Positions 1-6,122 of a stretch of DNA of 6,571 nt are shown piece by piece (the first letter of the stretch is position 1; every line of letters begins with the position of its first letter). The notes beneath the pieces were generated by a model that was not told where the DNA came from, made no database searches, and saw nothing but the letters and a program-made list of their open reading frames with translations. Origin of the DNA: Planctomycetia bacterium (lineage in GTDB: Bacteria; Planctomycetota; Phycisphaerae; Phycisphaerales; SM1A02); the NCBI GenBank assembly GCA_005799475.1, contig SYGQ01000077.1:1-6571 (forward strand), written 5' to 3'. Position numbers and translations under genes: made by a program.

Positions 1-657
1 AATGGCACAGGCACCTTCGCGCAGGTGTTGAACATCATCACTTCGGCGAGTGACTCGTCGCTGGATGTGAAGGTCGCGGACTTCAACGGCGACAAGCGAT
101 ACGACATCGTGACCGGTCAGGGCGAGAGCGGCGGTTTCCAGAACCGCATCTACATGAACAACGGGCCTCAGGACACGCTTCCGCCGGTCATCGTGCGCAC
201 TGAGCAGGTCAACCCAGGGTCCACCGTGGGCGCGCCCCACCCGGTGCGGGTTGAACTCCGCGATGCCTACACGAGCCACATGGGCTTTCATGCGAAGTCG
301 GTCTCGCTGCGGTACGGGACCGGGGGGACGCTCACGCAGTCAGTGCCGATGACGCTCACGGGCAACGGCCTCTGGCGCGGTGTGCTGCCGTCACAGGCGC
401 CAGGCTCCACGGTCAGTTACTCCGTGACCGCGCTTGACGCGTCTTCGAACGAGGGCAACGGACCGACGATGACATTCGTCGAGCCGGGCACTCCGCCCAA
501 TCCGGCCGACCTCAACAACGATGGGATTGTGAACGGCACCGACTTGACGATCGTCCTCGCCGCGTGGGGCACGGCCGATCCGATTGCCGATGCCAACGAT
601 GACGGGATCGTGGGCGGCCCCGATCTCACCATGATCCTCGCGGCCTTCGGCTCCTAG
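1..657 (+). CDS. 3' end of a secreted FG-GAP/VCBS-repeat protein with Ig-like domain and dockerin-like C-terminal tail
   Basis: The reading frame is open from the first base, so the gene begins upstream; the GTG at 25 is only an internal Val codon. In window numbering, residues 1-56 carry an FG-GAP/VCBS-type propeller repeat: a VADFNGDKRYD calcium-type loop at residues 25-35 followed by a strand ending in IYMNNG. Residues about 58-160 look like an Ig-like beta domain (SVSLRY, then a PAQ/PSQ-type turn and STVSYSVTALDASSNEG). A short Pro-rich linker leads to two DxNxDG loops (residues 170-182 and 197-209), ending in AAFGS and TAG. Such tails are frequent at the C-termini of exported proteins in Phycisphaerae-like planctomycetes. 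The protein is probably extracellular or surface-attached. The N-terminal portion, signal peptide and any catalytic domain lie outside the window, so the function is unknown. The 36-bp gap to the flippase gene on the same strand would allow co-transcription, but nothing proves it. Confidence 0.88.
   Translation, partial: NGTGTFAQVLNIITSASDSSLDVKVADFNGDKRYDIVTGQGESGGFQNRIYMNNGPQDTLPPVIVRTEQVNPGSTVGAPHPVRVELRDAYTSHMGFHAKSVSLRYGTGGTLTQSVPMTLTGNGLWRGVLPSQAPGSTVSYSVTALDASSNEGNGPTMTFVEPGTPPNPADLNNDGIVNGTDLTIVLAAWGTADPIADANDDGIVGGPDLTMILAAFGS
508..651 (+). repeat. Two imperfect coding repeats of a calcium-loop (dockerin/EF-hand-like) motif
   Basis: Two copies with a period of 81 bp (27 codons) encode DLNNDGIVNGTDL (508-546) and DANDDGIVGGPDL (589-627). 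Each is followed by a TIVLAAWG or TMILAAFG helix. Acidic or Asn residues sit at loop positions 1, 3, 5 and 12, as in dockerin-type calcium loops. The sharing is mainly at protein level; the DNA copies have diverged at many positions, so this is an old duplication inside the domain and not a recent repeat. Its role as a sorting or anchoring tag is inferred from its terminal position. Confidence 0.85.
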
Positions 658-693
658 GGCGCGCGTCGCCCCGGAGTAGTCTCCCTGCCGGAC

Positions 694-2040
694 ATGATGT
701 GGTTGGGTCATCACGCCGGCCATCACCACAGGGCGGCCGCAGAGGGCGCGTTCGTTATCACAGCGGCGGCGATTGCCTACGGGCTCACCCTTGCGCTCAG
801 TGCACTCGTGGCGCGGATCCTCCCGCCCGCACAGTACGGCGAATTCAGTTCAGCCGTCGCACTCGTGTCCATCACATGCACCTGCGCGACGCTCGGTCTT
901 GAGAAGTACGCGCTGCGTCTCCTTCCCGAGTACCTGCACTCTGATCGCGCCCACAAGGCCAAGGGATTCGTGCTGTTTGGTGTGTCGGTGGCCGTCGCGC
1001 TCGGCGTGGCGGTCGCGTTCGGCGGCTTCCACCTCTACCGCCACTTCAAGCCGCACGCGGAGGGGGTCGAGGTCCTCGGCCGCATGATCGCATTCGTTCC
1101 GGCAATTGCGGTCTTCCTCTTCGTGCTCGAAGTGGCGACCACTTTCAAGAGTGCGGTTGGATCCACGCTGATCTACCGGATCGTGCTTCCGGGATTGACG
1201 CTGGGCGCGATGGCGTACGCACCACACCTCGTCACCCCATTCACGGTCAACGACGCGGTGAATGTGTACGGGTACACCTGGCTCGCGGCACTCGTCATCA
1301 TGATCGTGTACACGGCCATCGTCGCGCCGCGCGAGCTGCGGCGGGCGGGCATTTCGCTTGAGCCGCGCGCATGGCTCGTCGAGGGGATGGAGTTCCTCGG
1401 GCTGAGCCTTCTCATGAGCGTGTTTGCCCAGTCGGCGATCCTCATGCTCGAAGTCCTGCGCGGCGACCGCATCGGTGTCGCGCACCTCTCGGCGTGCATG
1501 CAGATCTCCGGACTCGCGATCATCTTGCAGACCGCCACGATCCGCACCTACGGCCCACGGCTCGCTCGCCTGATCGCCGCGGGAGACTTCCCCGGACAGA
1601 CTGTGCTGTTGCGACAGCGCGCGCTCCTCATGATGGCGATCGGCGGAGCATTCCTCGCGATTATCGTGCTGTGGGGAGAGAGACTTCTTAGGGTCTTCGG
1701 TGACGAATACACCGACGCCTATCCGACGCTCGTCGTGCTCACCATCGGCAACATCGTCAACATCGTGCTCGGTGGGGCTCCGCTCTACCTGCAGTTCCAC
1801 GGGCTGCATCGGACAACGCTCGGGATCGCGATCGGCGGAACAGTCTTGGCACTCGGTAGCGTTGCCGCCGCAGCGCTCATGGGGAACTACGAGACTGTCG
1901 CGAAGGCGTATGTCATCGCGCTCATCATCATGTACGCCGCGTTTCAAGTCGCCCGGCGTGCCCACACTGCGTTCGCTGCCCGCGCCGAGATCAGTCGACG
2001 GCCGTCTTCAGCGAAGCGAGATACGCGACAAGGTCCCTGA
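694..2040 (+). CDS. Polysaccharide/oligosaccharide flippase-like membrane protein (Wzx-like, MOP superfamily)
   Basis: This 448-residue protein has about 12 predicted membrane segments, roughly at residues 19-42, 50-69, 91-111, 131-150, 158-176, 192-211, 233-252, 262-283, 308-326, 343-365, 375-395 and 403-420. The first helix is followed by the ARILPPAQYGEFSSAVALVS stretch, which fits the flippase family pattern of helix 1, a loop with 'yG.f..' and helix 2. Length and topology match Wzx-type transporters, which move lipid-linked glycans across the inner membrane. The ATG at 694 (with a second at 697) is the best start. A GGAG lies 17 nt upstream, too far for a standard Shine-Dalgarno; TTG at 703 is an alternative. 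The N-terminus is unusually His-rich (HHAGHHH, residues 6-12), and the basic tail after residue 425 is soluble. No glycosyltransferase gene is visible nearby, so the substrate is unknown. The last 16 codons overlap the convergent minus-strand gene. Confidence 0.85.
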   Translation: MMWLGHHAGHHHRAAAEGAFVITAAAIAYGLTLALSALVARILPPAQYGEFSSAVALVSITCTCATLGLEKYALRLLPEYLHSDRAHKAKGFVLFGVSVAVALGVAVAFGGFHLYRHFKPHAEGVEVLGRMIAFVPAIAVFLFVLEVATTFKSAVGSTLIYRIVLPGLTLGAMAYAPHLVTPFTVNDAVNVYGYTWLAALVIMIVYTAIVAPRELRRAGISLEPRAWLVEGMEFLGLSLLMSVFAQSAILMLEVLRGDRIGVAHLSACMQISGLAIILQTATIRTYGPRLARLIAAGDFPGQTVLLRQRALLMMAIGGAFLAIIVLWGERLLRVFGDEYTDAYPTLVVLTIGNIVNIVLGGAPLYLQFHGLHRTTLGIAIGGTVLALGSVAAAALMGNYETVAKAYVIALIIMYAAFQVARRAHTAFAARAEISRRPSSAKRDTRQGP

Positions 2041-5000
2041 GTTCGCGTGGCGAGAGGAGCGGTCCCATAGCGGGCATCGCCGACGGCGTTGCGAATCCCG
2101 AGGCGACTGTGACCTGCGGTTCAACGATTGACTCGAGGATCTGCCGCGCCGTGAGCCGCGAGCCAACACCATCAAGCGCTGGCCCCGCGTGGCCGCCGAC
2201 ACCCGCGATGGCGTGGCAGCGAAGACAGGCGACCGCGGAGTTGTAGAGCGCCACATCATGCCCGCGTTCGATCGCGCCGCCCTCGAGCACGCTCGGCGAG
2301 AGCGCGTCGGTGAGTCCAGTTCCTGCCGCAGGACTCATGAGCGCCGCGGCCTTGGCGGCGCGAGCATCTCCATGCATGAGGCCGGCTTCCACGAGTTCGA
2401 GCCGAAGGCCCGCGTCGACGGTGGCGCTCTCCATCTGCGAAAGGAGCGAATCGAGTTGAGAGCGTGCCGCGCCGCTGATGGTCGTATCGGGCGTCGACGC
2501 GATTGTCGAGAGGAGTGAGACCGCGGCCTGCCGCTCCGCGCGCGTTCCGGTCGAGAGTGCCGAGGTCGCCTCCTTGAGAGCGCGCGCGGGATTCAGTGTG
2601 GCGAGGTAGGCGCGCGCGCTGATGCGCAAGTCGGGGTCGCTTGCCACGACCGCGGCATCGATGGCCTTGCCGAGTCCATCATCGTTTGCAAGCGCCAACT
2701 GGTGGAGCGATGCCACGCGTTCAGGCGCGGCACGCGAGGTGTCGAGAACAGCCTCAAGATTCGCCTTCTGATCCAGCGCCACACCGACGCGCGTGGCGAT
2801 CTCCAAGGCCCGCGAACGAAGCGCAGCATCGTCGCCAGTCGCGATGGCCGGGAGCGCCCAAGACATCACGCGCGTGGATGAGGCCGCATCACGGGCCGGC
2901 GGTGTCACCATGCCAACGCGCCCATGGACTCGATCTCGTGCCGGCGGTGACGACCACTCACCGAGCGCGTCAAGCGCTTCCGCGCGAATGCTGCTCGGCA
3001 CCGCTGTCGATGAAGCGATCGCCGCCAGCATCTTGGCACCGTCGGGCGAGGTCATGAGATTCGCCGCGATGGCCCGCTTGGCGAAGGCGAGGAGACTCGG
3101 ATCCACCTCGACGGCACCAATGGGTCGCTCGACCGATCCGTCGGGCAGCTTCCAGCCGATCGCCAGGTGATTGCCGCCGCCACCCTGCGCGTGCCGGGCC
3201 TCGAGGCTGATGCGCTCGCCCATTTTCAGTTCGATCGGCTCGGAGACCTGCGACGGTTCGCCCTCCCAGTTGCCCACATCGGCGTAACCGCGGACTCGGG
3301 CGATCGCCTTCCGGCTTCCTGGGATCCCCATGCGTTCGGCGAAAAGCACCGAGTCATCGTCGCTACAGAGATAGAAGGTGTACAGCCCGTCCGCGGGTGC
3401 CACGAGCGTTCCTGTGAGCCGCTGCAGGTAGGTGTTGCCGTGTTCGGAATACCCGGTCGCGTCGGCCGAGCGTGAAGTCTCAGTGGGTGGTCGATCGAAC
3501 ACCGTGGAACGGTCGAGCGATTCAGAGACGATCGGCGTCTCGTTCTTCCAGAGTTCGCGTTTGAACTCGATCGACTGGCGCGCCATGGGTGCGACCATCG
3601 TGGACTGCGGCACCAGTCTTCCCGCCGACGAAGCGAGCGCCGAGAATGCATCGGGAATCGGACCGTCCCAGATCGCACGGGCCGCTTCGGCGGCAAGGCG
3701 AGTATCCGGATCAAACAAGAATCGTTGGATCGCCGAATCGCTCTGTCGCCGCATCGCCAGCAAGACGCCCAGACGAACGCTCGGAAACTCGTCGCTTGAG
3801 AGTGCCGCGAGGCGGCCCGCATCGGCACACCCGGCGAGACCCATCACCAGCGCGTGGCGAAGGAACGGGTCCTTGTTGTCGTTCTCCCACAGCGCGGCCG
3901 TCATCGCAGGGATCGCCTCGGCCATGCGCGCCCGGTCAACGCCGCCGAGTTTTCCGCAGGCGATCGCGCACGCGCCGCGCACACGCAGATCTTCATCAAG
4001 GAGATGCTCGATGAGCTTGTGGGCTGCTGCCACGCAACGGGCGTCGCCCATCACGCGCGCGCACTGCGCGCGGATCTCGGCATTCTCGTCGTCAAGCATG
4101 GAGATGATCGGTGCGAGCGGGTCCGGCTGCGTCACTTTCGTGCAGCGCACCCCGCTGGCCTGCATTCCGAGCGCCCACAGTGCGTGGATTTGGCCGAGGG
4201 TCCGTAGGCGCTCGTTGGTGTCATCGGGCGCGCCGGCCTGAGCGAGCGCGAGAAGTTGCAGCGTCGAGAGCGAACCCATCGACGCGAGCGCGAACTGCGC
4301 ACCCTGTCGAACGCGCGCGTCGCGATGCTCGAGCAGCGTGATGAGATCGGCGATGGGCACATCCGCGAAGCCACGCGCTAAGAGTGCGCGGGTCTGCGCG
4401 GCCACGGGCTCGGCAACGGCCGTTGGATCCCACACGGCGTAGATCGTTCCCTTGCCGGTCGAGTACCAGCCACCACCCCACGCGCTGACATACAGGCGTG
4501 AATCGGGGCCGAAGCCAACATCGGTCGTGAGGACGTCCGTGACGAATGGCTTGACCTCGCTGACCGAGTACCCAGCACCCTCGCGCGTCGCGAGGATCGC
4601 GAGCACATTGCTGTGTGTCTCACTGCCAAGAAAGTCGCTCATGAAGAAGCGGCCATCCCATTCGTTCGAGAGACCCGTGCCGGGCGCGTACGCAAGCCCC
4701 GATGGTCCGCTGCCGACATGCGCCAGGGGCGGCAGAGTCCACGCGGGATAGTCGCGCTCAGGTCGCGTGCGCACGTGCCAGATGCCCTCTTGGTTCCAAG
4801 GTCCGCGCTGGTTGCCCTTCTCGAGTGTCTGGTAGTTCATGTCCCAGCCCGTCTCGCCGCCCTCCATCACGAAGACGAACCGTGCCTTGTCGCCGCCATC
4901 GGAGTTGTTGTCGCCCGTGAAGAGATCCCCAAACTCGTTGAAGGCGAGTTCTTGCGGGTTGCGCAATCCCGTGGCGAAGACCTCTAGCTCCGATCCGTCG

Positions 5001-5713
5001 GGTTGGCAGCGGAAGACGGCACCCGACTTCGGATCGTGCAGCAGTCGATCCTCCTTCGTCTTCACGCGGTAGCCGCGATCACCGATGGACCAGTAGATCC
5101 GCCCATCGGGGCCAACGACGAGTCCGTGCATGTCGTGGCCGCGAAGCGCCGTGCGCACGCCGAAGCCCGTCAGCATGGCCTTCGTCTCGTCGGCGACACC
5201 GTCGTCGTCGTCATCGCGAAGGCGCCAGAGGCTCGGAATGCATGCATAGAGGATGTCCGTGCCGTCGACGAGCACACCGGCACCGGTGCCGTCGAGCGGA
5301 TCGCGGAAGTCGCGCGAGAAGTTCGTGACGCGGTCGGCGATGCCGTCGCCGTTGGCGTCTTCGAGCCGCCGCACACGGTCCGCGTAGGCGCGGTAGTAGT
5401 CCATGCCGTCCTTGCGCTCGTTGACCCACTTCTCGTAGTAGGCCAAGCGATCCTCTACCGATTGCGCCGAGAGATCGTCCATCAACCAGAACTTGCTCGA
5501 GCGGTTGTCCTCGACGCCGCGTTCTTGCCGCTCGGACTCGGCGACGAAAATCCGCCCGCGTGCGTCGAACGCGAACGACACCGGATCAGCCACGAGGGGT
5601 TCGCGCGCGTAGACCTCGATCTTGAAACCCGTCGGCACGCCCGGCATCGGCAGCGGGGCGGGCTCGACTTGTGCGAGTGCGGCGAAGACCATCATGGCTG
5701 CGGTGTCGAACAT
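1991..5713 (-). CDS. PVC-type heme-binding CxxCH protein: dehydrogenase-like propeller, HEAT repeats, PA14 domain, C-terminal cytochrome c
   Basis: This is a 1240-residue protein. Residues about 25-430 match the planctomycete 'membrane-bound dehydrogenase' propeller: GFKIEVYAREPLVADPV, DARGRIFVAES, GHDMHGLVVGPDGRIYW, LRNPQELAFNEFGDLFTGDN and GFGPDSRLYVSAWGGGW. Two acidic calcium-type loops lie at 119-127 and 167-175. Residues about 440-690 are HEAT-like helical repeats. Residues about 712-870 form a PA14 domain (PADGLYTFYLCSDDDSVLF; GGGGNHLAIGWKLPDGS). About 880-1120 are further Ala-rich helices. Residues 1145-1240 are a cytochrome c domain with CLRCH at 1163-1167 and M1213 or M1216 as possible axial ligand. 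By family precedent it is a periplasmic redox protein, perhaps oxidising a sugar or another alcohol; PA14 suggests glycan binding. The substrate is not deducible. The start is fixed by an in-frame stop at 5747-5749 with no other start codon between; the signal peptide (ALA before Q15) is weak. The 3' end overlaps the flippase gene by 50 bp. Confidence 0.9.
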   Translation of the reverse strand: MFDTAAMMVFAALAQVEPAPLPMPGVPTGFKIEVYAREPLVADPVSFAFDARGRIFVAESERQERGVEDNRSSKFWLMDDLSAQSVEDRLAYYEKWVNERKDGMDYYRAYADRVRRLEDANGDGIADRVTNFSRDFRDPLDGTGAGVLVDGTDILYACIPSLWRLRDDDDDGVADETKAMLTGFGVRTALRGHDMHGLVVGPDGRIYWSIGDRGYRVKTKEDRLLHDPKSGAVFRCQPDGSELEVFATGLRNPQELAFNEFGDLFTGDNNSDGGDKARFVFVMEGGETGWDMNYQTLEKGNQRGPWNQEGIWHVRTRPERDYPAWTLPPLAHVGSGPSGLAYAPGTGLSNEWDGRFFMSDFLGSETHSNVLAILATREGAGYSVSEVKPFVTDVLTTDVGFGPDSRLYVSAWGGGWYSTGKGTIYAVWDPTAVAEPVAAQTRALLARGFADVPIADLITLLEHRDARVRQGAQFALASMGSLSTLQLLALAQAGAPDDTNERLRTLGQIHALWALGMQASGVRCTKVTQPDPLAPIISMLDDENAEIRAQCARVMGDARCVAAAHKLIEHLLDEDLRVRGACAIACGKLGGVDRARMAEAIPAMTAALWENDNKDPFLRHALVMGLAGCADAGRLAALSSDEFPSVRLGVLLAMRRQSDSAIQRFLFDPDTRLAAEAARAIWDGPIPDAFSALASSAGRLVPQSTMVAPMARQSIEFKRELWKNETPIVSESLDRSTVFDRPPTETSRSADATGYSEHGNTYLQRLTGTLVAPADGLYTFYLCSDDDSVLFAERMGIPGSRKAIARVRGYADVGNWEGEPSQVSEPIELKMGERISLEARHAQGGGGNHLAIGWKLPDGSVERPIGAVEVDPSLLAFAKRAIAANLMTSPDGAKMLAAIASSTAVPSSIRAEALDALGEWSSPPARDRVHGRVGMVTPPARDAASSTRVMSWALPAIATGDDAALRSRALEIATRVGVALDQKANLEAVLDTSRAAPERVASLHQLALANDDGLGKAIDAAVVASDPDLRISARAYLATLNPARALKEATSALSTGTRAERQAAVSLLSTIASTPDTTISGAARSQLDSLLSQMESATVDAGLRLELVEAGLMHGDARAAKAAALMSPAAGTGLTDALSPSVLEGGAIERGHDVALYNSAVACLRCHAIAGVGGHAGPALDGVGSRLTARQILESIVEPQVTVASGFATPSAMPAMGPLLSPRELRDLVAYLASLKTAVD
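2213..2227 (-). other. Heme c attachment motif (CLRCH) of the large protein
   Basis: Codons for C1163, L, R, C1166 and H1167 form the single CxxCH motif of the protein. The following context, HAIAGVGGHAGPALDGVGSR, agrees with the planctomycete/verrucomicrobial heme-binding domain. Covalent heme attachment requires export to the periplasm and a cytochrome c maturation system, which is not in the window. Confidence 0.9.
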
Positions 5714-5774
5714 CGGGCACGAAGCGTAGTCGCCGTCTTGCGACGATCACGCATCGGCCCCTTACGATGCACGA
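5714..5774. promoter_or_regulatory. 61-bp divergent intergenic spacer, probable back-to-back promoters
   Basis: The spacer separates the start codons of the minus-strand large gene and the plus-strand small gene, so it should carry both transcription starts unless one promoter lies inside the opposite gene. On the plus strand, TTGCGA (5738-5743) and TACGAT (5763-5768) each match 4 of 6 bases of the sigma-70 elements with a long 19-bp spacer. If they were real, transcription would begin nearly at the ATG at 5775, that is, leaderless. No Shine-Dalgarno is visible in front of either gene. The box assignment is weak. Confidence 0.3.
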
Positions 5775-6074
5775 ATGACGGGCGCCGATCTTGCGCAATT
5801 GCGATCGCTCGTGGCCACAGTCGGTGAGCGCATCCAGCCGCTGTTGCTCCCGTGCGAAACCCTCGCACACAGAAATGCCTTCGCCCACATCTGGCTTGGG
5901 GTGAAGACCCGATTCGGGGACAATTGGCGCGAAACGGCCGACTCGGGAGAGGTCGGAGCCTTTGTCCGTTGGATGGATGCCCACCCCAACGACGAGTATG
6001 GAGCCTTCGCGGGTTCCGTGACCGCACGCGAATTGCCGACACTCTTCAACCAGTCGCCCGACGCTGACGCGTAG
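5775..6074 (+). CDS. Small unrecognised protein, 99 residues
   Basis: I do not recognise this family. The ORF runs from ATG at 5775 to TAG at 6072-6074. It looks coding: third codon positions are GC-rich as in the neighbouring genes, and the composition is that of a normal soluble globular protein with several aromatic residues (HIWLGVKTRFGDNW; FVRWMDAHPNDEYGAFA). There is no signal peptide, membrane segment or metal-binding Cys cluster (one Cys only, C27), so it is probably cytoplasmic. The N-terminal third seems helical (DLAQLRSLVATVGERIQPLL). No Shine-Dalgarno is present. An out-of-frame ATG at 5767 opens a three-codon ORF (Met-His-Glu) whose TGA overlaps the real ATG. The gene is divergent from the large cytochrome-type gene and 48 bp upstream of the secreted-protein gene on the same strand. 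A role linked to either neighbour is only a guess. Confidence 0.65.
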   Translation: MTGADLAQLRSLVATVGERIQPLLLPCETLAHRNAFAHIWLGVKTRFGDNWRETADSGEVGAFVRWMDAHPNDEYGAFAGSVTARELPTLFNQSPDADA

Positions 6075-6122
6075 AGCGGTTTCCCTTCTTGATTTTGGGC
6101 GGGAACGTGTCATCATGGGTTC

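Noticed and set aside
658..691. Possible hairpins GGCG/CGCC (658-670) and GGAG/CTCC (673-684) between the first two genes
   Set aside because: Stems are only 4 bp and no T-run follows, so no terminator is called.
850..1965. Long minus-strand ORF (371 codons) opposite the flippase gene
   Set aside because: Its translation is a low-complexity, Arg/Asp/Glu/His-rich sequence typical of the antisense frame of a GC-rich gene. The plus-strand frame has a clear 12-helix pattern.
3432..4241. Plus-strand ORF (269 codons) opposite the large cytochrome-type gene
   Set aside because: The sequence is Ser/Arg/Ala-rich without domain pattern, and lies antisense to recognisable HEAT and PA14 regions.
5003..5827. 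Plus-strand ORF (274 codons) across the start of the large gene and the divergent spacer
   Set aside because: It is antisense to the conserved propeller and runs through the divergent spacer into another frame of the 99-residue gene. The composition is Val/Arg/Ala/His-biased without motifs.
6079..6106. TTCCC (6081-6085) pairing with GGGAA (6101-6105) after the 99-residue gene
   Set aside because: A 5-bp stem with a 15-nt loop and no following T-run is too weak for an intrinsic terminator.
5586..6116. Minus-strand ORF (176 codons) covering the 99-residue gene and the start of the large gene
   Set aside because: It is Arg-rich with no recognisable pattern and is in a different frame from the large gene. 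The plus-strand 99-codon frame shows better coding character. Only its neighbouring frame near 5752 was kept, as part of the signal peptide question.
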